Assembly (NCBI RefSeq): GCF_026540895.1
Contig: NZ_JALNUR010000003.1
Location: forward strand, 1-64,000
DNA from: Sphingomonas sp. GM_Shp_1
GTDB lineage: Bacteria > Pseudomonadota > Alphaproteobacteria > Sphingomonadales > Sphingomonadaceae
Reading direction: 5' to 3'
Length of the DNA: 64,000 nucleotides
Shown here: positions 21,529-30,611 of the stretch, in pieces
Layout of the letters: each line of letters starts with the position of its first letter
Numbering within the stretch: position 1 is the first letter of the stretch
Position numbers and translations under genes: made by a program
Notes under the pieces: generated by a model
What the model saw: the letters and a program-made list of their open reading frames with translations, nothing else
Told to the model about the DNA's origin: nothing
The model's database searches: none

Positions 21529-22932
21529 ATGGCTGGAGTGAAGAGCCTCGCGGCGATCGCCGCGCTGGGCATGGGAATGGCCGCGTCCGGTGCGCGAGCC
21601 GAAGACGTGCCGCCGGCGACGGGGCCTGCGTCACCCCAGGTATCGCGTCAGGCGACCAAGACCGTGCCGCTGGTGCTGGGCCAGAAGAAGAAGGGAGTCG
21701 AGACCTATCAGCCGCTGGCCGATCAGGGCATCACCCTGGCGCTCAACTATACCGGCGAGGCCGCAGCGAACGCGACCGGCGGCTTCGCCCGCAAGTCCGC
21801 CTATACCGGGCAGATCTATGTCGGCGCGGATCTCGATTTCGAGCGGATCGCCGGAATCGCGGGCGGCGGCCTCCACGTCGCGGTCACCAACCGCCATGGC
21901 AAGAGCCTGTCGCAGATCGCGATCGGCAACAACACCTCGGTCCAGGAGGTCTGGGGCACGCAGAACACCCATCTCGCCATCCTGACCTGGGAACAGAAGC
22001 TGTTCGGCAATGCGCTCGACATCGAGGCGGGCAAGAGCCAGGCGAACATCCATTTCCTGAACTTACCCTATTATTGCCATTTCCAGACCAACTCGGCCTG
22101 TGGCAATCCGACCTTCGTCTTCAAGAACAGCAACTTCACCTATTTCCCGGCGTCGAGCTGGATGGCCAGGGCCAAGCTGACGATCGCCGATCGCTGGTTC
22201 GCCCATGCCGGCATCTATGAGGTCAATCCCAACCGCAAGCGCCCCGACGACAATGGGTTCAGCCTGAGCTTCAAGGGCGGCACCGGCTTCGTCATACCCT
22301 ATGAACTGGGCTATGCGTCGGACTTCAAGACCGACCGGCTGCCGCGCCATTATATTCTGGGTGGCTGGATCGACCGGGGCGACTATGCCGATCCGCTGCG
22401 CGACACCCAAGGCGGCATCGCCATCCTGAGCGGACGGCCCGCTGCGACGCTCAAAGGCCGCAGCGGCCTCTATGTCCGGTTCGACCAGATGCTGACCCGG
22501 CCGGACATGAATTCGCATCGCGGGCTGGGCGTGTTCGGCGTGGCGATGACCAATCTGTCCGGGCGGGTCGAGGAGCGCCATTTCCTGGAACTGGGTCTGC
22601 TCCAGACCGGCACTTTCGCGGGCCGCGATCAGGACACGATCGGCTTCGTCATCAACCAGCAGAGCTTTTCCGACCTGGCGATGGCGCGAATGCGTGCGGC
22701 CCGGCTGGCGGCGGGTGGCGACGGCAACATCCGGCGCAACCAGTATATGATGGAACTGGCCTATGGCGCCCAGATCGGGCCCGCCGTCCGCGTCTCGCCC
22801 AACATCCAGTATATCCTCCACCCCGACCAGACCGGGATGCCCTTCCGCCGGACGAACATCCCCAATGCCCTGGTCTTCGGGTTCAAATTCACCATCGACG
22901 CGCCCACCCTCATCGCCGCCGCCCGCCGGTGA
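21529..22932 (+). CDS. OprB-type carbohydrate-selective porin
   Basis: 467 residues. A Sec signal peptide (1-24, ending GARA-E) leads into a beta-rich outer-membrane porin of the OprB family, with many alternating aromatic strands (YYCHFQTNSACGNPTF, WFAHAGIYEVNPNR) and a C-terminal ALVFGFKFTID strand. GAGGGG precedes the ATG at a good distance. Placed after fruB-fruK-fruA, it probably lets fructose or fructose-containing sugars through the outer membrane and is induced with the PTS, unless the upstream hairpin separates the transcripts. Confidence 0.85.
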   Translation: MAGVKSLAAIAALGMGMAASGARAEDVPPATGPASPQVSRQATKTVPLVLGQKKKGVETYQPLADQGITLALNYTGEAAANATGGFARKSAYTGQIYVGADLDFERIAGIAGGGLHVAVTNRHGKSLSQIAIGNNTSVQEVWGTQNTHLAILTWEQKLFGNALDIEAGKSQANIHFLNLPYYCHFQTNSACGNPTFVFKNSNFTYFPASSWMARAKLTIADRWFAHAGIYEVNPNRKRPDDNGFSLSFKGGTGFVIPYELGYASDFKTDRLPRHYILGGWIDRGDYADPLRDTQGGIAILSGRPAATLKGRSGLYVRFDQMLTRPDMNSHRGLGVFGVAMTNLSGRVEERHFLELGLLQTGTFAGRDQDTIGFVINQQSFSDLAMARMRAARLAAGGDGNIRRNQYMMELAYGAQIGPAVRVSPNIQYILHPDQTGMPFRRTNIPNALVFGFKFTIDAPTLIAAARR

Positions 22933-23268
22933 GGATCGCATGGCGCGCCGAAGACCCACCGGCGGCTAGCAAGGGATCAGGCTTTCGCGGAACAGGCCCA
23001 GCGCCACGCGGTTGCCGATCCGGAACCGGTCCCGCCGTGGCGATCTGACGAAGTATCTCCTTCGCCCGACGCTGGTGGACGCGCCGTCCCGCGCGCAGCG
23101 AATGGGCCGTGTTTCGCTGGCGCGCCCTCCTTGTCGTCATAACAAGCATCGGATTGATTTCGGCGTTGCTGGGACGCCATCAGGTGCTGGACAGAGGTCG
23201 GCGGATGTGAAACCTTTGTCATAAGAAAGGGGCGGGAGAGGCTGCGTAATTCTGTCGGGGGATGGGCA
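22933..23268. other. intergenic stretch, oprB to fecI
   Basis: 336 bp without a convincing gene. Minus-strand open frames here have no family resemblance. The last 70 bp contain a possible promoter region for fecI (ATGTGAAACC at about 23207-23216) and a G-rich ribosome binding site (about 23257-23261) before the GTG start. No clear terminator for the porin gene was seen. Confidence 0.5.
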
Positions 23269-23877
23269 GTGGACAGCAGCGATCGTGCGAAACTGGCGTG
23301 GTTCAAACGGGAGATCCTGCCGCATGAGGCGGCGTTGCGCGCGCGCCTGCGGCGCAGCTTCGTGCAGCCCAGCGATCCGGCGTCCGACGTCGACGACTGT
23401 GTCGCGGAAATACTGACGCGCGTCTATGCTTCGCCCGGCTGGCGCAATGTCGGCCATGGTCGCGCGCATCTGTTCACCGTCGCGCGCAACCTGATGATCG
23501 ACCGGGCCCGACGCGTCCGCGTGGTCGCATTCCACACCCTGACCGAGGCCGACCTGCTCCAGCACAGCCACGAACCCGAAGCGGCGCTGTGCGCGCGCGA
23601 CGCGCTCCGCCGCGTCGAAAGCGCCTTGCAGACCTTGCCGCGCCAGTGTCGTACGGCATTCGTGCAGCGCCGCGTGCACGGAAAGTCGGTAGCCGAGATA
23701 GCGGATACGATGGGCTTATCCGTTTCCACCGTAGAGAAGCATCTGGTAAAGGCCGTGCGATTGATGATGCACGCCATGGCCGAGGATGGGGAACAGTCGG
23801 GTGGAGTGCGCGACCACGATGCGAAGCCAGATCGAGGCGAAGGCCGCCCAATTCGTCATCGCGCTGGATCAGAGTGA
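23269..23877 (+). CDS. fecI: FecI-type ECF sigma factor
   Basis: 202 residues from a GTG start with GGGGG just upstream. Region 2 (VDDCVAEILTRVYASPGW, FTVARNLMIDRARR) and region 4 (LPRQCRTAFVQRRVHGKS, then ADTMGLSVSTVEKHLVKA) are complete. The family normally ends near residue 170; the last 30 residues here are low-complexity and overlap the fecR start. FecI sigma factors direct transcription of TonB receptor or transport genes in response to a receptor with an STN domain. No receptor is directly downstream, so the target lies elsewhere. Confidence 0.88.
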   Translation: MDSSDRAKLAWFKREILPHEAALRARLRRSFVQPSDPASDVDDCVAEILTRVYASPGWRNVGHGRAHLFTVARNLMIDRARRVRVVAFHTLTEADLLQHSHEPEAALCARDALRRVESALQTLPRQCRTAFVQRRVHGKSVAEIADTMGLSVSTVEKHLVKAVRLMMHAMAEDGEQSGGVRDHDAKPDRGEGRPIRHRAGSE

Positions 23878-24829
23878 CGATCCGGCACTTCGGCGCGAAG
23901 TAGATGCATGGATCGCCGCCGATCCGCGTCACGCGGTGGCCTTTGCACGGGCCGAATGCGCCTGGGAGGCTGGCGCGCTGCTCGACCCGGCGCGTACGCT
24001 GGCCCTGGAAGGCGATACCCCGGAACCGGCTCCTACCCCTGCGGTATCGGTCGCGGCACCGGTGCGGCACGGGTTCACCCGACGGCAGGCCCTGGCTTCC
24101 GGGGCGCTGGCGGCATCGGTGGCGGCGCTCGTCGGCTGGGCGGGCCTGCGCGAGCGCGGGACGCGCTACGAAACCGGGGTCGGGCAGGTGCGGGAGATCG
24201 CGCTCGCCGACGGATCGCGCCTCCACCTCAACACCAATTCCGCGGTGCTCGTCCGCTTCGAGGCGGACCGGCGCGCCCTGCAACTGCTGCGCGGCGAGGC
24301 CTATTTCAATGTGGCGCATGATATTCGACGCCCGTTCGAGGTGGAGGCACAGGGCACCGTCTTCCGGGCCCTGGGCACGGCGTTCGACGTGCGGCTGGAG
24401 GAGCGCGCGGTCGAGCTGACGGTGACGAAGGGTGTCGTCGGCATGCGCGCGGCGACCGGTCCCGCAGCGGCGATGCGGCGCGTCCCGGCGGGCGGCGGCG
24501 CCGTGGTGCAGGCGCATGCGATGGGCGTGACGACGCTGGATCCGGGATCGATCAGCCAGCGGGTGGCGTGGCGCGACGGCATGATCGAATTCGATGGCGA
24601 CACGCTCGAGCACGCGGTCGCCGAGTTCAACCGCTACCGTGTGCGCCCGATCATCGTCGGGGATCCGCGTGTCGGTCGCCTCCAGATCGGCGGCCGCTTC
24701 CGCTTCGATGAGTCGCGCCTGTTCCTCGACGGCCTGGCCGAACGCCTGCCCGTGCGCGTGCTGACCAACGCCGATGGATCGGTGCTGCTGCTCTCGCACA
24801 CGGAGGGCGCTACCGAACAGCTCCGGTAG
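23819..24829 (+). CDS. fecR: FecR-type anti-sigma / transducer protein
   Basis: 336 residues from MRSQIEAKAAQF. An upstream ATG at 23786 adds 11 residues without family similarity. The start lies 59 bp inside fecI. Residues 1-80 form the cytoplasmic sigma-binding part (AAQFVIALDQ, WIAADPRHAVAFARAE), then one membrane segment (about 96-113, ALASGALAASVAALVGW), then the periplasmic FecR domain (GQVREIALADGSRLHLNTNS, FNVAHDIRRPFEV) and a C-terminal STN-like part (VAEFNRYRVRPI). It senses a liganded outer-membrane receptor and controls FecI. Confidence 0.88.
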   Translation: MRSQIEAKAAQFVIALDQSDDPALRREVDAWIAADPRHAVAFARAECAWEAGALLDPARTLALEGDTPEPAPTPAVSVAAPVRHGFTRRQALASGALAASVAALVGWAGLRERGTRYETGVGQVREIALADGSRLHLNTNSAVLVRFEADRRALQLLRGEAYFNVAHDIRRPFEVEAQGTVFRALGTAFDVRLEERAVELTVTKGVVGMRAATGPAAAMRRVPAGGGAVVQAHAMGVTTLDPGSISQRVAWRDGMIEFDGDTLEHAVAEFNRYRVRPIIVGDPRVGRLQIGGRFRFDESRLFLDGLAERLPVRVLTNADGSVLLLSHTEGATEQLR

Positions 24830-24866
24830 GCGGCAGCGGGAATGATCCCCGCCGCCGCCGCGCTCG

Positions 24867-26060
24867 TCACGCCATGATCTTGTCGAGTGCCTGACAGAAG
24901 TGCCGCATCTCCGCCATCGATCCGATGGTGATGCGGCTGACGGTGGGCCAGATCGGCCAGGACCGACCGATTTCCACGGACTGCGCACGGAAGGCGGCCT
25001 GCATGTCCTTCGCGGGTTTCGTCTGCCAATCGATCATGAACATGTTGCTGTCGGTCCGCTTGAAGGCGACGCCGCGCTTGGTGAGGTGGGCGAGCGTCAT
25101 CGCGCGTGCCTGTTCCATCGTCTTGCGCCGGGCGATGATCTGGTCCGTCGCCTTCAGGCTGGCCGTCCCGCAGGCGACCGTCGTGACGGGCAGAGCGCCC
25201 GATTGCATGCCGCCGTCATAGCGCATCATCTTTTCGATATTGGCCGGGTTCGTCATGATGAAGCCCAGCCGCAGGCCCGCCATGCCGAACAGCTTGGAGA
25301 AGGTGCGCAGGACGATCACGTCGGGATACTTGGTCGCCATATAGGACGCGACCGGTACGCCGGCGAAATGGGTATAGGCCTCGTCGATCAGGACCATCGT
25401 GCCGGCGGGCTTGTTGGCGATCAGCCATTCGATGTCCGCAAGCGGCGTCACCGTCCCGGTCGGGTTGTTGGGCGAACAAATGTAGATCAGGCCGGGGTTG
25501 GGATCGGCGGCCAGCATCGCCTTGACGTCGTGCGTCAGGTTCGGCGTCAGCGGCACCGCCTTGACCGGTGCGCCGAGCCATGTCGCGGTGCGACCGGCGA
25601 GTTCGAACGTCGGGTCGGCGGTGACGAGGCCGCGGGTCGGCGAGCAGAAGGTGACGACCGCGCGCGACAGCGGATCGCTGGACCCCGGCCAGGGCGCGAT
25701 ATGGTCCTCCGGCACGTTCTCGACCGCCGCGATGGTGCGCACGAAACTGGGGCGGATCGCGTTCGGTTCGTACCGGTTGCCCAGGGCGATGGCATCGGCG
25801 GCGGCCTTCTGTCCGGGTGCCAGCGGGCCGGTCCAGCATTCGTTCGCGCCGATACGGGTCTTCGCGGTCGGCGCGGGATCGGGCTTGCCGCCCGACGCCC
25901 AGGCCGGACGCCCAAGCGTGGCCGATGCCAGGGCACCCACGCCAAAAAACGCTCCGATCCGCGCCAGATCGCGCCGCGCATAGCCGCGCGTCAGCAAATC
26001 GTCGCACCCGTCCTCGGTCAAGGTCGCGCGAGAGGCGGTCGGGGCGGAAAGATCGGTCAT
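24867..26060 (-). CDS. Tat-exported HisC-like PLP-dependent aminotransferase
   Basis: 397 residues from the second of two adjacent ATGs (26060), which has better spacing to GGAG. Fold-type I aminotransferase of the histidinol-phosphate aminotransferase group: SPNNPTGTV (196-204), IDEAYTHF and the PLP Lys256 in TFSKLFGMAGLRLGF. Unusually, the N-terminus carries a twin-arginine signal (YARRDLARIG, residues 28-36), a hydrophobic stretch and a cleavage-like PAWASG near residue 55, so the enzyme is predicted to be folded with PLP in the cytoplasm and exported. No histidine genes are nearby. The periplasmic substrate is unknown. Confidence 0.85.
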   Translation of the reverse strand: MTDLSAPTASRATLTEDGCDDLLTRGYARRDLARIGAFFGVGALASATLGRPAWASGGKPDPAPTAKTRIGANECWTGPLAPGQKAAADAIALGNRYEPNAIRPSFVRTIAAVENVPEDHIAPWPGSSDPLSRAVVTFCSPTRGLVTADPTFELAGRTATWLGAPVKAVPLTPNLTHDVKAMLAADPNPGLIYICSPNNPTGTVTPLADIEWLIANKPAGTMVLIDEAYTHFAGVPVASYMATKYPDVIVLRTFSKLFGMAGLRLGFIMTNPANIEKMMRYDGGMQSGALPVTTVACGTASLKATDQIIARRKTMEQARAMTLAHLTKRGVAFKRTDSNMFMIDWQTKPAKDMQAAFRAQSVEIGRSWPIWPTVSRITIGSMAEMRHFCQALDKIMA

Positions 26061-26063
26061 CAT

Positions 26064-26756
26064 AATCTCCAGTCTGGCAGGCAGGTCGGTGCGACGGATG
26101 GGCGGGTCGGTTCAGGTGGAAGGGTCGGTGGCGGCCGGAGACGGCTTCTCGCGACGGCTGCCAAACGTCGTGCCTGTTGCTCCTCCGGATTGGTCGTCGA
26201 GTGCGGAAAGCGACATTGCAGCCATAAGGGCCTTCGTCTCCTTGCGAGCGGGCGCGCCGCCGGCCGGTCGAACGACATGGCGGAGGCAGTTACCCGTTTG
26301 TACGAATGTCGGCGAAAAATCCGCCAGCCAAATTGCAGGAAAATTTCGCGTTAGGTGAGGCACATCGATCGAGTGGTGTTCCAGATTACCGAAGACGACA
26401 GGAAATTACCGAAGGCCATGGCGGGTTTCCCGGCATCGTTGGACCAACGGACAGCCCGCCCAGCGAAGGCCGGGTGATGCGAGTGGATTGGACCGTCAAG
26501 GAGACGGCCGTCGAGCGCCTGCACGATGAGAGACCTGATCCCCACTGCGCGCGCCTCGCCAACTTCGCGCCCGCCAAAGATTTTCCCGGCGGCTCAAGGC
26601 GCTCCTCAGTCTTACGCCCTGTAAATACATTGCCTTAGAGCCGCGTCCATTGTCAGCGTGCTCCTCCAAATGCCGGGACACAGGACCCAAAAGTGCGCGA
26701 GCCGTGACCGCCTTTCCGCTGTGGCGGCGATGCAACACCCCCGTTTTAAACAGGAC
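26064..26756. other. long intergenic region between the aminotransferase and a receptor gene
   Basis: About 690 bp with no credible protein gene on either strand; open frames here have biased, non-family composition. AT content rises toward the right end. The TGTAAATACATTG stretch near 26626-26638 could be a promoter element. The left part must contain the divergent promoter of the aminotransferase. Confidence 0.45.
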
Positions 26757-26821
26757 GTCACTTGACATGAAAGCGACGACTACATTTAGTATACGAAATA
26801 CACGACTTGGGGGCAAGTGAC
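26757..26821 (+). promoter_or_regulatory. promoter and inverted repeat upstream of the receptor gene
   Basis: TTGACA (26762-26767) is a consensus -35 box, with TTTAGT (26785-26790) or TAGTAT as the -10 box. The 8-bp repeat GTCACTTG (26757-26764) recurs inverted as CAAGTGAC (26814-26821), directly before the ATG, so a dyad brackets the whole promoter. The sequence TACGAAATA (about 26792-26800) is also present upstream of the receptor at 10840. Confidence 0.5.
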
Positions 26822-29758
26822 ATGATCTATCGTAAAAAGGCGATGCGCGCGGCGTTGATGCTGGGTTGTGCGTGTTTTGCGCAGCAATTGTGCGCGCAAA
26901 CTCAATCTCGTACGGCGACGGACACGCAAACGCAGAGCGATGACGGGGATAGCGCCGGGGAAGTGCTGGTCACGGGCTCACGCATTCGTCGCGATCCAAA
27001 GGACAGTCCTTCGCCTGTCGCGGTCGTTACCGCCGCCGAAATCCGCTCGGTGGGATCGCAGCAGATCACCGATGTCGTGAACCAGCTTCCAGCCTTGGCC
27101 ATCACCCAGACCAATCAGACCAGCAACTTGGCGGGCAATGCGGGCATCAACGCACTTGATTTGCGCGGCATGGGGACGCAGCGCACGCTGGTACTGGTCG
27201 ACGGCCATCGTCAGGTGCCCGCCATCCCCGGCACCTCGGCGGTCGATCTCAGCAACATTCCGTCCAGCCTGGTCGAGCGGGTTGAGGTCGTGACCGGCGG
27301 CGCATCGGCACTCTACGGCGCGGACGCGGTCGCAGGCGTGGCCAATTTCATACTGAAGAAGAATTATCAGGGCCTGGAATCGAACGTCCGCTACAATGCG
27401 TCGACGCGCGATGACATGAACCAATATGGGTTCGACCTGCTGGCAGGCACCAATTTCGCCGACAGCCGCGGCAACGTTACCTTCTACGCCTTTTACGACA
27501 ACCAGCCGGAGGGGGTCGACGGCTCCCAACGTCCATGGACCGCGCAGGGCTATCCCTTTTACGGCAAGACCAAGACCGCGACCAAGAACACCATCTATGA
27601 TGGTGTCTACAACATCTACTCGTCCAACTCGGCGCAACTCATCCTCAACAACCAGCTCTATGCCGTCGCGGCGAACGGCGCGCTGCGCGCGCCCAATCTG
27701 GGGCCGCAGGGTTTCCTCAATCCGCAGTCGGTCAACATGGCCAATACCAGCGAAGCGCTGGGCACGCTGCTGGCGGGCGAGGGCAGCGAATATCATGGCC
27801 GCTATGACGGCTGGCTGTTGTCGGTCCCATCGGAGCGCTTCTCGACCCGCGTCGCCAGCCATTATGACTTCAGCGAGGCGTTCAAGCTGTTTGGCAATGT
27901 CAGCTTTGCTCGCAACTTCTCGACCGCCGCCTATGCGCCGCTGACCGGCTTCGGCTATGACGCCGTCCCGGCTGACAGCCCCTATATCACGTCGCAGATG
28001 CGTGCGGCGGCGGGGGGTACGATCCCGGAGGGCGGCGTCAATTTCGCCCGGCGTGTCCTTGAGGTCGGCACGCCCGAAACCCAGTATCGCCGCAAAATGC
28101 TCCAGGCGGTGGCCGGGGCCGAGGGCGATTTCCGCCTGCTGGCCCACAATTGGAACTATACCGCTTATTATTCCTATGGCCGGTCCGAACAGCAGGTTCG
28201 CGATTTCAACGCAACCTCCTATGCCCGCTGGTATCAGGGGCTCGACTCGACCGCCGATGCAAGCGGCAACCCGGTCTGCCGCAGCACCCTGACCAGCCCG
28301 AACGACGGCTGTGTGCCGATCAATCCGTTCGTCACGCTGACCCAGCCGATGATCAACTATATCCAGTACACGTCGAGCTGGGCGAAGTCGGTCATGACCC
28401 AGCAGGTCGCATCCGGCTATATCTCGGGTGGGTTGTTCGATCTGCCGGGCGGTCCGGTGCAGGCGGTGATCGGCGCCGAATATCGCAAGGAGCGCAACGA
28501 TATCGGCGTGGCGGCGGAGTACAACGCCGACAGCCCACGCTACGACCCGACGCTGGGCGTGACGCAGATGCCGCTGGTCGGCAATTACAGCGTCAAGGAG
28601 GCATATGGTGAACTCCACGCCCCGATCCTGCGCTCGACCCCGTTTTTCGACAGCCTGTCGGTCGATGGCGCGGTGCGCCTGTCCGACTACAGTACGGCGG
28701 GTCGCACCACGACCTGGAAACTGGGCGGCGAGTGGGCACCGATCCGCGACATCCGCTTCCGCGCGACCTATGGTCAGGCGGTGCGCGCACCCAATATCGG
28801 CGAGCTTTTCACCGCAAGCAGCATCGGCGGCATGTGGGTCACCGACCCATGCAACGCCTATAACCTTACCAACCGCATCACCCGGACGCAGTATACCGCA
28901 CCCAACTGCGCCGCGATCAAACCGTCGGACCTGAGCAACTACTGGATTTATCGCGATATCATCTCGAAGGGTAATCTGGCGCTGAAGCCGGAAACCGCTC
29001 GGACGCTGACCGTCGGCGCGGTGATCCAACCTCGCTTCATCCATGGCCTTTCACTGACCGTCGATTATTACGATATCGACCTGCGCAACGCGATCGACGC
29101 TTTCGGTGCGCAGACCATCATCGACAAGTGCGTCGACCAGCCGAGCCTGACCAACGTTTTCTGCGAGCTGGTCACCCGCGATGCCGGCAACAACATCAAG
29201 TCGGTCGTCACGCAGAAACTGAACCTGGCACAATATCTGACGCGGGGCCTGGACTTCGGGTTGAACTATGCGACCGATCTGGAACGGCTGGGCTTTGGCG
29301 CGGGCGCTGGCAACCTGTCGATCAACGCCAACTACACCAGGCTGCTCAACCGTCGCTATACGCTGGACCCAAGCGATCCGAACACCGTCACCGAATATCG
29401 CGGTGTGTTCGGCAGCCCGACATGGAAGGGCGTGATCCGCACCACCTATTCGCAGGAAAATTGGGGCACGACCTGGACCCTGCGCCACTTCTCGCCGATG
29501 AAGGCTGCGACCACGATCACTGCGGAAAAATACGACCCGGTGTTTACGCCGAACGTCTTCTACAACGACTTTTTCGCCTGGGTCCGCCTGAACAAGAATA
29601 TGGAACTGTCGGGCGGCCTCAACAACGCCTTCGACCGCAAGCCCCCGCGCATTCCGGGTGCCGAGGCGGGCGGCGCCAATTTCGAACTGAGCTATCAGGC
29701 AGGCGTCTATGACGTGATCGGGCGGACGTTCTTCGTCGGGCTACGTTTCACACGATAA
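26822..29758 (+). CDS. TonB-dependent receptor, substrate unknown
   Basis: 978 residues from MIYRKKAMRA; GGGGG lies upstream at a normal distance. Signal peptide to about residue 26 (QLCAQ), short Gln/Thr-rich linker, TonB box and plug from EVLVTGSRIRR (about 46), plug motifs LDLRGMGTQRTLVLVDG and EVVTGGASALYGADAVAGVA, then a 22-strand-type barrel ending FFVGLRFTR. No STN domain. The nearest neighbours are the exported aminotransferase and FecI/FecR, so uptake of an amine-containing compound or control by FecI are both possible but unproven. Confidence 0.9.
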   Translation: MIYRKKAMRAALMLGCACFAQQLCAQTQSRTATDTQTQSDDGDSAGEVLVTGSRIRRDPKDSPSPVAVVTAAEIRSVGSQQITDVVNQLPALAITQTNQTSNLAGNAGINALDLRGMGTQRTLVLVDGHRQVPAIPGTSAVDLSNIPSSLVERVEVVTGGASALYGADAVAGVANFILKKNYQGLESNVRYNASTRDDMNQYGFDLLAGTNFADSRGNVTFYAFYDNQPEGVDGSQRPWTAQGYPFYGKTKTATKNTIYDGVYNIYSSNSAQLILNNQLYAVAANGALRAPNLGPQGFLNPQSVNMANTSEALGTLLAGEGSEYHGRYDGWLLSVPSERFSTRVASHYDFSEAFKLFGNVSFARNFSTAAYAPLTGFGYDAVPADSPYITSQMRAAAGGTIPEGGVNFARRVLEVGTPETQYRRKMLQAVAGAEGDFRLLAHNWNYTAYYSYGRSEQQVRDFNATSYARWYQGLDSTADASGNPVCRSTLTSPNDGCVPINPFVTLTQPMINYIQYTSSWAKSVMTQQVASGYISGGLFDLPGGPVQAVIGAEYRKERNDIGVAAEYNADSPRYDPTLGVTQMPLVGNYSVKEAYGELHAPILRSTPFFDSLSVDGAVRLSDYSTAGRTTTWKLGGEWAPIRDIRFRATYGQAVRAPNIGELFTASSIGGMWVTDPCNAYNLTNRITRTQYTAPNCAAIKPSDLSNYWIYRDIISKGNLALKPETARTLTVGAVIQPRFIHGLSLTVDYYDIDLRNAIDAFGAQTIIDKCVDQPSLTNVFCELVTRDAGNNIKSVVTQKLNLAQYLTRGLDFGLNYATDLERLGFGAGAGNLSINANYTRLLNRRYTLDPSDPNTVTEYRGVFGSPTWKGVIRTTYSQENWGTTWTLRHFSPMKAATTITAEKYDPVFTPNVFYNDFFAWVRLNKNMELSGGLNNAFDRKPPRIPGAEAGGANFELSYQAGVYDVIGRTFFVGLRFTR

Positions 29759-29773
29759 TCTTGCCTTGTACAC

Positions 29774-29809
29774 GGGGGGGGGGGATCGATACCGGTCGAT
29801 ACCCCCTTT
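29774..29809 (+). terminator. probable terminator with an 11-G run
   Basis: A G11 homopolymer (29774-29784) forms the 5' arm of a stem: GGGGG-ATCGA pairs with TCGAT-(A)-CCCCC around a short CCGG-containing loop, with one bulged A, and is followed by TTT. It lies 15 bp after the receptor stop. The rest of the gap up to 30006 holds no gene. Confidence 0.55.
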
Positions 29810-30006
29810 CATGCCGTTCGATGGCCAGTTGCGTCGGGACATAGGGAATTTCCTTCTTTCCCGTTATTCTGGCTGGACGACAGTGCCCGCTGGAGGCGAT
29901 CTACCGGCGTCCAAAGCACGTCGAAGTCTGCGCCGGAGCACAAAGCCTATCCCACCCACTGCGCGGAGTGGCGGTGACGCGTCCTGACCAGGGTGGGTAA
30001 TCGCCT

Positions 30007-30543
30007 TCAGCCCTTGCGCCATCGTTCGATCGCCTGATCATACGCCGCCTGTGCGTCGTCGCGTATCGCCCGCAGCTTATCTTCCTCGCCGCGCTGTTGT
30101 CGCTGGAGATCGGCACGGTCGCGCTGCGCGGCTTCGACCTTTGCCTTGGCTGCGGCATCCGCCTCGCGGTGGCGTTTCATGGTGTCCTGTAGTGACCTTT
30201 CGGCCCTTTCCAGTTCCCTGGCGGATGGCTTTGGTTTCTCAGGTACAGCCTTGTTCGCGCGGGCCTTTGCAGACCGCGTTTTGCCCTTAGCTGGTCGGTC
30301 GGGGGGTAGTGCGGCGAATTGCTCCGCCTCCGAACCACGCAGGCGTCGAACGACTTCGCCGGGCCTGGCCAGCGCTTCCTTCATCAACTCCGGATCGGTG
30401 ACCTCGGACGCCGCGCCCCGCGCGAAGAGATCGCGATCGCTTCCCCAGGCCCGCAATGCCGCCGCCCGGCTGGGGGCGGCCACCAGGGCGTCGTGAAAGC
30501 CGATCGCCGTGGTGAACACCTTGAGTTTCGGTGCCTTTGCCAT
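30007..30543 (-). CDS. charged coiled-coil protein beside ku (TolA-like repeat region only)
   Basis: 178 residues from MAKAPKLKVF. The N-terminal 90 residues look globular (FHDALVAAPSRAAALRAWGS, LFARGAASEVTDPELMKEAL, RPGEVVRRLRG). The C-terminal half is highly charged and helical (RELERAERSLQDTMKRHRE, AAQRDRADLQRQQRGEED), a likely coiled coil that attracts TolA-like annotation without being TolA: it has no membrane anchor and no TolA domain III. It is divergent from ku with 68 bp between the starts. A role with NHEJ is suggested only by position. Confidence 0.75.
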   Translation of the reverse strand: MAKAPKLKVFTTAIGFHDALVAAPSRAAALRAWGSDRDLFARGAASEVTDPELMKEALARPGEVVRRLRGSEAEQFAALPPDRPAKGKTRSAKARANKAVPEKPKPSARELERAERSLQDTMKRHREADAAAKAKVEAAQRDRADLQRQQRGEEDKLRAIRDDAQAAYDQAIERWRKG

Positions 30544-30611
30544 CCAACCCTCCTTTTTCGGGCGAACTCCCATAGCCTGTCGTGCGTTGCACGGGGGCAA
30601 GGAGAACCGGC

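Noticed and set aside
22910-23306. Minus-strand frames between the porin and fecI
   Set aside because: No family resemblance, no ribosome binding site, and they would cover the fecI promoter region.
26306-26638. 110-residue plus-strand frame in the long gap before the receptor gene
   Set aside because: No recognisable domain, irregular codon use and no ribosome binding site; more likely non-coding.
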